Assembly (NCBI GenBank): GCA_026874595.1
Contig: CM049306.1
Span: 84,782,142 to 84,846,141 of the forward strand
From: Sipunculus nudus
Taxonomy: Eukaryota; Annelida; Sipuncula; Golfingiida; Sipunculidae
Direction: 5' to 3'
Length of the DNA: 64,000 nt
In this document: piece by piece, positions 50,660 through 62,323 of the stretch
How positions within the stretch are numbered: position 1 is the first letter of the stretch
Layout of the letters: each line of letters opens with the position of its first letter
Position numbers and translations under genes: made by a program
The notes under the pieces: generated by a model
Seen by the model: only the letters and a program-made list of their open reading frames with translations
The model's database searches: none
What the model was told of the DNA's origin: nothing

Positions 50660-51169
50660 TACAAATGTTATTGAAGTCATTAACTTCAGTGAGACGACAA
50701 TTTTTGAGATAAAAGAGTAAAAATTCAATATTTGGGGCACAAATTTTCGCAACCATTCATAGCGTAACCTCAGAATGGAACTTAAAATGTGAGAAGTGAT
50801 TTGCTGTCGAGTCAGAACAAGAGATAATGTTTTACATAAATATCAGAGGCTTTGCGTAATATATGATAAAGTCAGAAAGGACACTTTCTTTCAATTTAAT
50901 TAAATAAATTGGTTGCGACATGCAAACGCGCCCATCATAGCGGTGACCGATATCCTCATTTAGGAAGAAACAATTAATACCAGTATGATGGTGAACGCTG
51001 TAATATTGTGTTGAGGTCAGTAACTGAGTAACTCCGACATTTTCTCGGATACTTATGACTTCGGATGATTTATTATATATAATGGTTACTCAGCTTCCCG
51101 TTCATAAAGTTTTTTTTCGATATAGTTATGCAAGACGTGTCAAAAGCAGACCCCATCAAGTGTTGGTAA

Positions 51170-51246
<77 letters not shown>

Positions 51247-51925
51247 GATTTCCAATCTAGGAGTGAAATTAAATCAAGGGTAAGTCGAGATACTTCGCTC
51301 CACCAGGCACGTTTAATCTGGCATACTAGATCGTGTACCCTCCTACTGTTTCAAGGGTCATGAAAACGTGTTGGGCCCTTATAAATTTCATTGTTTTATA
51401 TTTTTTTTCAGCCCCAGTTTCAGGAACTTCTTTCGGAATCATCCATATATTCGTTTATAAATTCATGTATTCGCTTTTATAATTCCATGTATACTTTTAG
51501 AAATCAGTTTAACGACTCACGTGTTATACGTCAACAGTACAAGCTTTCAGATCTGAAATGGTGTGCCTTTTAAGCCAGTCTCACATCGGCAAGATCCTGT
51601 ACGGCCACAAGAAGGGTCAATTACATGATCACTAAAGCTCAGTTGCATCTGTGTATTTACAGAATGCTATCTTTGTATGACAGAATATCAGAAACTTTAA
51701 GAGTAATATGCTATATAAAGCCATATGATTGTAACAGACAAGTCATCAGCTTCAGTTAGACAACGATTTCAGAGGTAAAAGAGGACAAATTCAATATTTG
51801 GGACACACACTTTCGCAGTCTCGCATCGGAAAGATCCTGTGCGGCCACAAGTATAGGGCAGCAGCATGATCACTGAATCTCAGTTGTATCTGTGCTTATA
51901 CAGAATGCTATCTTTGTATGACATA
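50660..51925 (+). repeat. Local dispersed direct duplications
   Basis: 'gtcattaacttcagtgagac' to 'ggcacaaattttcgca' (about 50676-50752) recurs as 'gtcatcagcttcagttagac' to 'gacacacactttcgca' (about 51742-51816). From there, 51816-51925 ('cagtctcgcatcgg', 'aagatcctgtgcggcc', 'agaatgctatctttgtatg') repeats 51576-51695 at an offset of 240 bp. Copies diverge by roughly 15-20 percent by eye. Confidence 0.7.
51172..51243. repeat. (TA)n microsatellite
   Basis: A TA tract of about 70 bp, the longest in the window. Confidence 0.95.
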
Positions 51926-51929
51926 ATAT

Positions 51930-53040
51930 CATAATACAGAAGCTTAATCGACCACCGAGACTGTCATGCCTGTGGACAGTGCAAGACCAGTTAATTATGT
52001 AACACGCTGTTAATGGTTGGTACAGCACAGCACCCCTGTATATGTCATTTTTATCAGCAGACACAAAATGTGCTCACTTAGATTAGAGATTTCGTGGAAA
52101 GTCACAAAATGCGAAGACGTTCAGAAAGCTGTCTCTCTGTAAAAGGCAATTAGTTTCTTCAGTGTGTTATAAGAATGTAGAATAGTACGTATAAGCGACA
52201 AGAAAGTTCCGGGCTGTCTGTCTCTACCATACACCTTAATGTAATATGTTTAGTCTGTATCTTGACTTTAGTCTTTTTCAACGATATGGAAGATTATATA
52301 TATAAACAGCCCGTACCATCCTCCGACTTTTTGGATATGTTTCTGACAGTACACGCACAAAAATGTAACCATAATTTTAGGTCGGATATATCATAAATAT
52401 GATCATAAAACAGTTTATTTATTTGTTACACATCTAGCCTCAAACCCGCCATGATTTATGGAAGTGGCGAGGTAAAAATCGGCTGCTGATTTGTTTGGTA
52501 TGTGGCTAGTGACATTGTAAGTAGTCCATGAGGCGCTTGTTTGCGTATTTTCACGGAATATACCAGGCTCTGGTAGGACCCGCCAAGCGGGCACGGGCCG
52601 TTAACCGGTGAATTATCACCATGGAGTAAATATACACTGCGGTTGAGACATGCAGGTTTTAATTATATCAACAGACCTATATTGTTGATGCTCTTGTGCG
52701 ATAGGGAACACAAGCGCCATCTGCAGAACTTTACTGCAGTACTCGTTTTTGACAATCTCATAAAGAGAGCCTTCGTGCTTCAGTTGTTAATTCAAAACAA
52801 AGTGTGTCAACAATGCATTTATACTTTTAACATGTGAAACAGATAATATAACCGTGCCACGTGAAGCTGGGTTCACCAACAACGTCGAAAAAGAATCTTC
52901 GAATTCATGATATAAGTATATATCTGTGTGTGATCGGATGATTTTTTATAAGCTCTTATATGAATGGCTGGGTGAAGAGAAATAAAACTTGTTCTCTTTG
53001 AAGACATGATTTCTTAGAGCTGCAGCCAATTTACATTGTG
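51930..53040. other. No recognisable feature
   Basis: Intronic sequence; no supported ORF or repeat. Confidence 0.4.
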
Positions 53041-53044
53041 TGTT

Positions 53045-53311
53045 TAGGGTTAGGGAACATTGTTACATTATCGGGTAAGTTCGTATTATACGTTATCGGT
53101 AAGCAAATGTTGTTACATTAACGGTTGAATTTGTATCACATTATTGGTTAGTGTTACATTGTCAGTTATTTTTTACTTTATCGGTTTGTATTACATTATC
53201 AGTTGATTTGTTATTACATTATCAGTTTGTGTAACCTTTTCGGTTAATTTCTTATAACATTATCGGTTAATGCTACATTATATGTTGATTATTACATTAT
53301 CAGTCGTTACA
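53045..53311 (+). mobile_element. TTACATTATCGGTT element, copy 3
   Basis: It starts at 'ttagggttagggaac' and follows the same spacer order as copy 2 ('gggtaagttcgtattatacg', 'atcggtaagcaaatg', 'ggttaatttcttataac', 'tatgttgattattac'), ending 'cattatcagtcgttaca'. It lacks the first unit of copies 1 and 2 and is followed directly by gcc and a C run (53313-53326). Confidence 0.8.
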
Positions 53312-53936
53312 GCCCCCCCCCCCCCCACACACACTTTTCTTCATTCAAAAAATCGGAAAAGACAAAAATAAGCAGAGCCGGATTTCGTATAATGATACAT
53401 TTTTAACTACCCCGGATTGCGCTATTGCGGCCTTAATGTTCAAAATGGTTACAACATGTTAGGGGGACACCTCTCCTCCCTTACCGCCTCTACACCCCCT
53501 ATTCTAAATTCTGTATCCGACCTTTAAATGCATACGATCATTTAGGAGAAAAGCTGTCTCTCCTATTTTATGGTTTACTCCTTTCCAGACGTGATCACTC
53601 TCTCCGGCTGAAAGTTTTAAAAGTAAAAATGTAAAATTGTAAATATTTTGCTAAAAAGTGGCTCCCATCTTTATGATACATCGAGTAAATGTAATTCCAT
53701 TTTCCATCATGCATCTGTGCAGAAATTTGGCCGAGTTTTTGTACATCTTAAACTTTTCAAACGAACCTTTATCTTCGTGTCTCTTGAAGAGTCGTATTAC
53801 GTTTTCAGTGACCTTTGTTATTTCCAAAGTAAATTGTTAGTGAAAACACTCCGTCTCTTGAGGGTAGAATTGCCGGTAGATGGCACGAGGATCGGTCTGA
53901 GATCACGCACTGGTGATTTCCCTTGTCAGGTTGTCA

Positions 53937-54250
53937 TGGTGCCGAGTTTGCCACCAGCAAACGTCAGCAAAAATGCAATAATTGTGTACTTTGTTACCCG
54001 GATCGGAGAACGGCGCATATTGCCAAGACACTTGGCGCTCCATACCGACCAGACGAAGGAGAGAGTGTGGGTTTTATTGCTATAGATATCACCAACAGGA
54101 AAAGCCTTCCGGATTTGGCGGAAACCCATGTCTTACTTAGGAGATATATATCATTACTGATATGTCCTTCTGCCAGATGTTGAAAGCAGCGCCTGACTGG
54201 ACAAAACTGCAAGATGACTTACATCTTTGGTACCAGCACTGTGCTGAATA
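53937..54250 (+). other. Protein-like fragments, possible decayed gene
   Basis: After an acceptor-like 'gatttcccttgtcag', one frame reads GCHGAEFATSKRQQKC and ...HIAKTLGAPYRPDEG to a stop at 54183. In another frame, after 'catgtcttacttag', a second stretch reads KAAPDWTKLQDDLHLWYQ then HCAE and stops at 54235. Both look more protein-like than other ORFs here and are separated by a frame change. No family recognised. A decayed coding sequence, a terminal exon of another transcript or chance are all possible. The 145-codon ORF at 53648 overlaps in a third frame. Confidence 0.25.
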
Positions 54251-54654
54251 ACGTATGAGTGTGACCAGTACAGATAGCTCGCTACAAAATTCCAGACAAC
54301 CTCACATGGTAATCATATTTTTTTAACAGACCAGTAATTAATCCATAATATATTATATTACAAGGTATTTCATGCTGTATAAGCCCTCTGCAGGTACTCA
54401 TATTCAGTGGGACCTCTGGAGGTTTGATGATGAGGAAACGTCACGATACTAGCTGTGATTTTCTCCTTAGTCGTAGTATTCTTAATTAAGCTAAAAAAGT
54501 GGGTCTCCTTGTGAATCACCTCGAACTTTTAACCATTACAATTTTGAGAATGATTGTTTATAAACATTCTCTGTGGAATTATGAATGATATATATACATA
54601 TATAATGATGCATTTCAATGGTTTTTTAGCCCTCATCTCTTAGGCTTATGGGCT

Positions 54655-55180
54655 ATTGTCGTCACCCAAGCTGTCCGTCCGTCCGTCCGGCGTCCTTTAA
54701 CTTTTACCATGTGAGCGGGATATCTCTAAAAGGATTCACCCTAAGAATTTTATTTCTTCGGTGAAGATGTATATCGACAAAATCTCGGTCAAGTTCAAAG
54801 ATGGGTGACCTTGGCCTATTTTCTACGTTTTAGAGCTGATTATAGAAAAACACTTAGCAATTCTCACTTAATTCTCAGTGACCATTGGGTGGATTTTCTC
54901 AAAACATACTATGATTATTGGGACTGAAAGTTTGTACCTGCTGCACAAGTTTTGGGGCGCCACCTACAATTTATGATTTTTAATGATTTTTTATCGGATT
55001 TTTCAACTTTGGCCTTGTGAGCAGGATATCTTCTGAAAGCATTTGGTGGATTGTTATGAAACATGGTACATACCTCTCCAGTTTAAATTTATAACCGAGA
55101 CATATACAGAAATACATCCATGAGAGAACAAATATTTTGTACTTGTTACTGTTACCACCTGTAAACACTGTTCTTTTGGC
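54655..55180 (+). repeat. 'gtccgtccgtccg' repeat, two units about 302 bp apart
   Basis: It opens 'gtcgtcacccaagctgtcc' with gtccgtccgtccgg. 'catgtgagcgggatatctc' (about 54711) recurs as 'ccttgtgagcaggatatctt' (about 55013). Internal 'ggggcgccacc' and 'tttttaatgattttttat' recall the array units at 0.56-2.8 kb, so it may be a distant member. Confidence 0.6.
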
Positions 55181-55639
55181 TGAGGGCTTTTGTTAGCTTC
55201 TGCTGATATTCTAGTTTCACAATGACACACGAATAATTCAGAAGCCATAAAAATTCTTCTTAAAGTATAAGACATAAACTGCGAAGTGTAACTGAATTAT
55301 TGTTACTATTTCACAGTTTACCCATTCGTTCCTGGTACTAGTTTCAACTGTGATATTAACATTTTAATTGCGGTCGGTAATTCCCTCGATAACACCCGGG
55401 TTTACAGATCGGGATTATTCGCATTTCATTATTAGAGCAAATTAATATGACTCTGAAATGTATTTTATTTTGATTTGTTGCGCGTTGCCTCCTGGCAACC
55501 ACCCGCAATTGTCCATGTGTTAAGTAATTTAAGATAATTAATGAAGTTTAAATTAACATCGGAGGACTGTAAATTAGGTGATTAGTTACGTTGATAATTC
55601 TGTTTGAGTTTTTCCATGATTCCCTCTTTGTCATTATCT

Positions 55640-55800
55640 CCGCCAAGCGGCGGCGATGCTGTCTTTACCGGCGTTGGTGTGTTGAGGTGGACAAAGAGCA
55701 AAGAAGTGCAATCAGACCAATGAGAGGGTGGTATTAAATTGGTGCTGGATGCACAATGCGATACCAAGCGCTCATTGGTCTGATTACACTTCTGTGCTCT
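55640..55800. mobile_element. Long hairpin beside a CCTCCGCC-type end
   Basis: Arms 55695-55724 and 55771-55800 are inverse with 28 of 30 positions matching (core 'aatcagaccaatgag'), with a 46-nt loop. Just left is 'tctccgccaagcggcgg' plus 'tctttaccggcgttgg', the end type of the CCTCCGCC MITE family. The 146-codon minus-strand ORF at 55582-56022 spans the hairpin and has no recognised domain. Confidence 0.6.
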
Positions 55801-55809
55801 GTGCCCCCC

Positions 55810-58420
55810 TGTGGTCGAACCCAGAGAATCTTGATGTAAAACAATGAAGCGGATACACGGAAAGAGATCTAGGACGACTGCTGTGTATGACCGCTGCGTG
55901 AGAAGCGTATTGCTCTTGTGAAGTTTCCAAGAATAATTAATTTCGTTTATGTAAAAAAAACCCAGATACGTTGACAGAAGCAGGCAAATGAAGGGTTCAG
56001 AAGAATCTGTCAGCTTTATCAATTCTATGAATGATAAATGTATAACAAATTAAGAGCAATTCATGCAATATTAACTGAATTACATTTTCATTACAGCTGA
56101 CAGATAAAAGTTCCTGTTCCTTTCCCCTTCTATTTCCTGAATAGACGTGGAAGAAACTATCAATTTTTAATTACTACTTTTCCTTTCATTTTTGTTTTGC
56201 AGATGTACACCGATGATATAAAGTTATAGTAAAAGTGTCGACATTACACCACAAAAACTAAATCTACTATATTGGCCTTACACCACAAACACCAAATTGC
56301 TCTGCCTTTTATGTCATTATAAACAACACATGGATTAAATGTCAGTTGTGTACATAGAAACAACCAAATAACAGCATGGAATAACATATTCAGCAGAGGA
56401 TTAAGGATGAACTCGAATCAACGGTCTGGTAATAACGGGGAAATTCTGTTTAAAAGAACCTGTTAAAAATAACCCAGATAAACGACTTTTTCCCATTCTG
56501 TGCGTCAGAGTGATTATCCGGATCTCATGTTAATTAATGGAACTGTCCATTTGTAATCAAGTCACGCTTGTAGCTCGTGGTCGAGTTTGCAGAGGGATAC
56601 AATGCGGAGACGCCCTGTCGGTGTCCCGGGGATGACTTCTCTACCCTCAAGGCTTTGAAGTACGCAGGAAGGCCAGTCAATAAGGGCCTGGTGTGTAGGG
56701 CCTGGCTGAAGTAGTCCTGAGGCACACTCCAATACTAAACTACCTCGTGGACTCTCAACAACGCCTCTAGCTATTCACGCCTTTCAAAACATTCCCATTG
56801 CGGTTACGCGTTATACACGTAACTCAAATTATCGCCATGTAACTCACAATATTGTCTCTACACGTCGATAATTATATGGCTTTCACAGATTCGGTGAACA
56901 CGACATCCCCACGTAGCTATTTAATTTAATATAGTAATTTAGGATCTAGGTTTCTGAGAGTCGACGCAAATACCGAGATATAACTAGAAAAACTCCTTGA
57001 ATAGCGGAGGGTCTCCTTAAAGCAAATCATTCTATGCAGCAGTTGTCGTCAAGGAAACGGTGGAAGGCGTGAACCAGCAACTTAACAGCATACTCCAACA
57101 ATAGCTGTTACCTGAAAAAAAAACAAAGTCTGGCCACATTACATTGTGTCTGGTCGCTAATTAGTGACAGTATGACCAGGTGGACCTATTGGTCAGGGAA
57201 CGCTAGGATGAGGAAATGCATGAGAAATGTATAGTGTAAACATAACCTGGGGATGTTAAACACAAAGGCATGTCAGACCGACGGCTTGGGAACAGTAAAA
57301 ATGCTACACGTGGTATTTATTGGGTAAGTTAGAGACACTAATCGACGATCTGTCGCCTCGGGCGTCAATCTAATGTGGCAAATTATAAATCATAGTTAAC
57401 GCCGGAAAATACAAGCAACTGGTAGGATAATAGCACCAGAGGCATTCAGTAGGAACTCTGAATTGGTGTTTGAAAACATGCTGGGCCTCCCTGCAGAAAT
57501 TAAAGGCAAAAAATGATGTCAATCGAGAGTGAACGCTTACCACACAAAGGATTGATCATTTTGCCATCATTTATGGACGCCTTGACAAAATAAATGGAAA
57601 TGAGCAACGTGACTTTTACATTGGATAACGTCAGATACGCTGAAGGACACGTCTATATAAAACAAGAACATTTATTCCAAAGTATCTGATTGTCACAACA
57701 TATAATCTGGTATCTTTTATTGTTAAAAAAGGGGGTTGTTAACTATTAGAAATTCTTCTGTTTTCTTACAATGCTGTTACATTAAGACAAATGAAAAAAA
57801 AATAATTTGTGTTTAACCAACTACACTTTATTTATGCATATGTCGTTGGTATTCTAAAGGTTAAAGTATAGTTTACTGTAATTAAATGTTATTTACTTAA
57901 ATATTTAAAGGAATCAATTTTAACTAAGTCAGAACTGGAACGCGTTCGGTGAGATTTGCAACGTGAACAAATTATTTCGGTTTGGACAACGTTCTTCGCT
58001 TGTACCTGATTACCCTTGAACCCGTGTTCGGTTTCTATTTATTTCAAACACCGGTCCCCTGTCCCTGATCTTCATTAAAACTTCAATACTGAATGGTCTG
58101 TCAAACAATTACTTGTTTAAAAGTTTTTTTTAGGAATATACCTATTCCTGCTGCGGCATTGAACATATTCTACATTAATATTATTATAAATAATGAAAGC
58201 CCTCAATTTTGGAACTGATGCTGAGCATCTGAATATTCATAAATGTCACTTTACAAGAGCGTTAAGGTTGTCATGCAACTGTTTATGGATATCTTTCTCC
58301 AATACCTTTTGGTTTTGCATATGAATATTAATAAATGTACGCGCGTCAGTATGCGCTACTTCGATCAAAATGCATTTTAGCCGGTAATAAGATAACGTGT
58401 GTGAATATCATATTTTTCTC
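55810..58420. other. Mostly unassigned, before exon 58428
   Basis: A strong acceptor-like 'catttttgttttgcag' ends near 56202 and is followed by an eight-codon frame and TAG. It could be a terminal exon but has no AATAAA soon after, so I do not call it. Confidence 0.35.
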
Positions 58421-58427
58421 TCTGCAG

Positions 58428-58550
58428 GGGGCACGTCGTACAAGTTCAGGTAGTTTACAAAGCGTATCGGATGAGAGTGATACAGAACCTTCCCCGCCCG
58501 TATCGAGACGAGAGCGACGGCAGGCATTCCCCTCTATATTTGATTCCAAG
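58428..58550 (+). CDS. Internal exon, Ser/Arg-rich (best exon in window)
   Basis: Acceptor atttttctctctgcag and donor AAG/gtaagt bracket 123 nt, exactly 41 codons, phase 0 on both sides. The product starts GARRTSSGSLQSVSDES, continues DTEPSPPVSRRERRQ and ends AFPSIFDSK. RRTSSGS is a typical basophilic-kinase (PKA-type) target pattern, and the rest is acidic, then Pro/Ser and basic: a disordered linker of a cytoplasmic protein. It joins in frame to exons 21392-21456 or 23849-23944. Codon use is CG-rich relative to its surroundings. The family is not recognised, and following exons lie beyond the window. Confidence 0.8.
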
Positions 58551-58807
58551 GTAAGTCACGTGCTGTCACAGTCCCAAGATCAGACCTGACAGATGATGAA
58601 TAATAACTAGACGGCACCTGTCATTGTCCGCCTGACAGGTGTACAGATGCATCTTTAATTGTCTGTTGGCAGGCTTTGGTTTGAATGAAAATGTATTTGC
58701 ATTTTAATTGCAAATATACATGACACTTTGCTTTTGCAAAGATTTTATTTTCATTTGCAAAAATGTGTATAGTGAAAATAATAAGCACATTTTAAATTAA
58801 ACAGATA

Positions 58808-60482
58808 AACAAGTGACCCATGGGTCATGTACTCAGCCGACTGGCATGTTGACAATATGTCCTTACACAGGCAACTAATTAAGAAAATGTAGGTGGCATC
58901 ATCGTTCATGCATATTAGCTAAAGTCCATCAAGACCATAAGCACAACAAATCTGATGACAATCCAACCAGCCTTTCCTGAGGAGTTTGGCAATTTGTGTG
59001 TATTTTGCATGAATTCTGGGGTACTCAAACATACCCCAAAACTCTAAGAATATAGGTGACCCAATTTCAGTGACACAGTGACCCAATTTCAGGTTTCTGC
59101 GGAGAACTTTTGAGGAACTTTCAGGATGTCAGGGTAAAAGATTTTGGGTCCAATGGTTATGATTTGTGCCCTACTTTGGTGTCAAATTTTCAATTATTCT
59201 CCAGGGTGCTTATAAGCCCCATAGCTCAGAGAATAAGGGTAACAGAAACCTAATTTCAAGTTGCCAAGGAGACTTTTCATGGACCTCCCTGGATTTCAAG
59301 TTAGAAGATTCTAGCCCTGCATTGGTTTCAAATTTTTAGTTTTCCTGGATGGTACACCCGAGCCCTATAGCTTGGAGAATATGTGTAAAAGTGACCTAAT
59401 ATCTAGTTTCCATTGACATTTCTTATGAACCTCACTGGAGATCAAGTTTCCAAATCCAATTGTTCCTATTTGTGCCCTTTTAACAATTGATTGCATCTTT
59501 GAAGGTCTCAAAAAGTAAGATAAAAATGCGTAAAAATTTGAAAAAGTCCAGGTAGCGCCACCAGTCTGCAGGGACTAATGAAACATTCCATGATGAATAT
59601 GTATGCAAAGAATCATGGCGATCAAGGGACTAGTTGTATAGATACTGGAGCTTTTGTTTCAAATTTTCCATTATTCTGGGGGGACTTCGAAGCCCCACAG
59701 CTTAGAGGTTTTGGGTAACAGAGACCTAATTTTAAGTTTCCGAGGAGACTTTATGTGCCTCCCAGAAGATCAAGATAGAAGATTCTAGGTCCAGCCATTA
59801 CGATTTGTGACCTGTTAACAGATGACCGCAACTTTTAAGGTCGCAAAAATAGAGAAAAAAATCGTAAAAAAAATTAAAAAATACAGGTAGCGCCACAAGT
59901 CTGTAGAAACTGATGAAACACTTCTTTATCAATATTTATGCGAAGAATCATTGTGATCAATGCATTAGTTGTTCAGATACTGGAGCTTTTGTATCTAATT
60001 TTCCATTATTCTGGGATGTATTTCGGAGCCCCATAGCTTCAAGAATATCAGTAATAGCGACCTTGTTTCAGGTTTTCAAGGAGACCTGTCATGGGCCTCC
60101 CTGCATATCAAGAGAGAAAATTCTAGGTCCAGTCGTTACGATGTGTGCCTTGTTAACACACCACTGCATCTAAAGAGGTCTCAAAAATAGATTTAAAAAA
60201 TCGTAAAAATCGAAAAAATACAGGCCGGTGGCTCCACCAAGCTACAGAAACTGATGAAACACTCCTTGATTAATATCCATGCAAAGTATCATTGTGATCA
60301 ACGCATCAGTTGTTCAGATACTTGAGCTTTTGTATCTAATTATCCATTATTCTGGGGGGGGGGGGGGTACTTCGGAGCCCTATAGCTTAAAGGATATGGG
60401 TAACAGGGACCTTATTTCAGGTTTCCAAGGAAACTTTTCATGTGCCTCCCTGCATGTCAAGAGAGAAGGTTCTAGGTCCAGT

Positions 60483-60484
<2 letters not shown>
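58808..60484 (-). repeat. Inverse copy of the left-edge array
   Basis: 58812-59030 ('cccatgggtcatgtactca', 'gccgactggcatgt', 'ctgaggagtttggcaatttg') is the complement of 2560-2775. It is followed by at least four inverse units with 'gattctaggtccag', 'ttacgatttgtg', 'ccccatagctt', 'ggtagcgccac' and 'aatcattgtgatcaa' at about 300-340 bp spacing. The array stops at the (TA)n tract at 60485, inside a unit, so its far end is missing. Confidence 0.85.
60354..60367 (+). repeat. Poly-G run inside the array unit
   Basis: Fourteen G at the same unit position as the C runs of the inverse array at 1362-2386. Confidence 0.9.

Positions 60485-60542
<58 letters not shown>
60485..60542. repeat. (TA)n microsatellite at the array break
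   Basis: A TA tract of about 58 bp that starts in the middle of a repeat unit, right after 'ctaggtccagtca'. Confidence 0.95.
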
Positions 60543-60544
<2 letters not shown>

Positions 60545-60549
60545 TGATT

Positions 60550-62320
60550 TCAATGAACCGCCTTAGGAACTCGCCTAATATCAGAACCGTTGTCACGATA
60601 TACCACGTTTAAAAAATAATGCATGCCTCAGTAAATGAGTAACAGCTTGCCCATTGTACCTGTGGCGTTTATCCCACGGGCACTGAATCCTTGCAGATTC
60701 GTTTACTTTAAGTTCGCAGAATTACATTGCTCTGCATTCTTGTTTCCGCTTGGCACTGAATCAGAGAGTATCGCTGAAAAGCAAACAATCGCAATGGGTA
60801 TGAGGCCCACGTTTAAGCGTTCATTGACTCGATCACTGTCTAACTGCTGATAAATACATGTGTTGCAAAACTTCCTCGCTGTATTTATCACCCAAGTGTC
60901 GTTTTAATGTTTGCCCCGCTTTTTTTGCTCTCGTGAGATGACGGAGTATTGTTTGATTTGCTGGCAGCGTTTCTCTTCATGCTCCGGTAATGGACAACTG
61001 GTCGTTATTGATTGATTTCTGTTTGTTGTACGTGGTAAAAGGGATGTTCACTTACTGCTCCATTAGATGACTTCAATAAAGGATAATATTCTTCTCTGGA
61101 CAACACGATCAGAAATTCCCAACAAACGCCCACGTCTATTTTAGAATGATAATTGCCTATCTCCAGTTTCTCTATAATTTTCCATGTTATTTATTAGAAC
61201 ATAATAATTTAATATTTAAAAAAATCAAATTTATGATCCAGTAGCTGTTTAAAATGTTTCTTCAAATAGATCTTACTAAATTGTCATTTCTTGGTGTTTA
61301 AGCTATATTAGTGATGCAGAAAACGTTTTCATATTGTGCATCCTATCAAATCGATTAAGAGATATATTGTAATTGCAAGAAAAAAAAACAAATGTATGAT
61401 CCAATAGCTGTTAAAATTGATTCTTTGATTTTATTTTATAATTGACTGTAATTTCATTATATGATTTCACTATTTTATGTAGGTTCTTAAGGTGGTATGT
61501 TTTCCATTGAAGCAATGATTTCGCGTTCCTGCGATTCAAGAAGACGTCTTTTAATTAAGTTAGTTGATCTAGTGTATATATACTGTTTCATATATATCTA
61601 ACCAGTCTAACTAACCTACGGTAAATGATAAGAGTGCCTAATTTAAATGAGCAAACATAGTTATTTTCGATAAAAAGAGAACTGATTATAAGAACTTCAG
61701 AGTTATGGTTGAGTCCGTATACATCCGTATACTCGACCGGAGCATATTCCTCAGATCAGCCCTGAACAAATACAAAGCAACACAACCAATTTTTAGGTCA
61801 CAAAAAAATCCAGTTTTCTTCAGTTATTTGGTTTTCCGAACATGTTTAATTTGACTAGAGGAATTGTGCATGCATGTCAAATATTGATCAGAACGAAAAT
61901 ATTGTCTGATTTTTCAAATCAATTTTTCATGTATGGACATGTTTACAATAATTGAAAGTCATGAACAACTTCAATTTTTCTGTCTTAACTTTAACCAGAA
62001 AACATCTATATAATAGATTTATTTTTTTTTTACCTACATCCATTTTGCAGGACTGCATCAACAATATTAGGTCCCCATTTCGATTCTATTTGGCGAGGAA
62101 TATTTTCTGTTACCATTTTCATAGCTGTTTCCCAAACTGAATAAATACTCGTTAGTCTTGGTCGAGAAAGCCTGGGACATAGCACGAATCATTTAGCCTC
62201 CATTTGTCATATACTCCAAGTCCGAATGTTTAGCGGGGGGAGTTATCGCCAAGCTTCAAGTAGAAACTGTTATGAAAATTCGACAGGCATATAAACTAGA
62301 CATCTGCATTCTAAGGAATG
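60550..62320. other. No recognisable feature
   Basis: Downstream of exon 58428, presumably intron. Short ORFs only. Confidence 0.4.
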
Positions 62321-62323
62321 CAA

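Noticed and set aside
53045-53060. Telomere-like 'tttagggttaggg'
   Set aside because: Only two units, and the other copies of the same element read 'cggttagggaac', so it is a chance variant.
53648-54085. 145-codon plus-strand ORF
   Set aside because: No recognised domain, no upstream promoter or splice signals, and it overlaps more protein-like readings in another frame.
55582-56022. 146-codon minus-strand ORF, longest in the window
   Set aside because: It spans a perfect-looking hairpin and a MITE end, and its product resembles no family.
56186-56229. Terminal exon after 'catttttgttttgcag'
   Set aside because: Only eight codons before a stop and no polyadenylation signal close by; too little to support.
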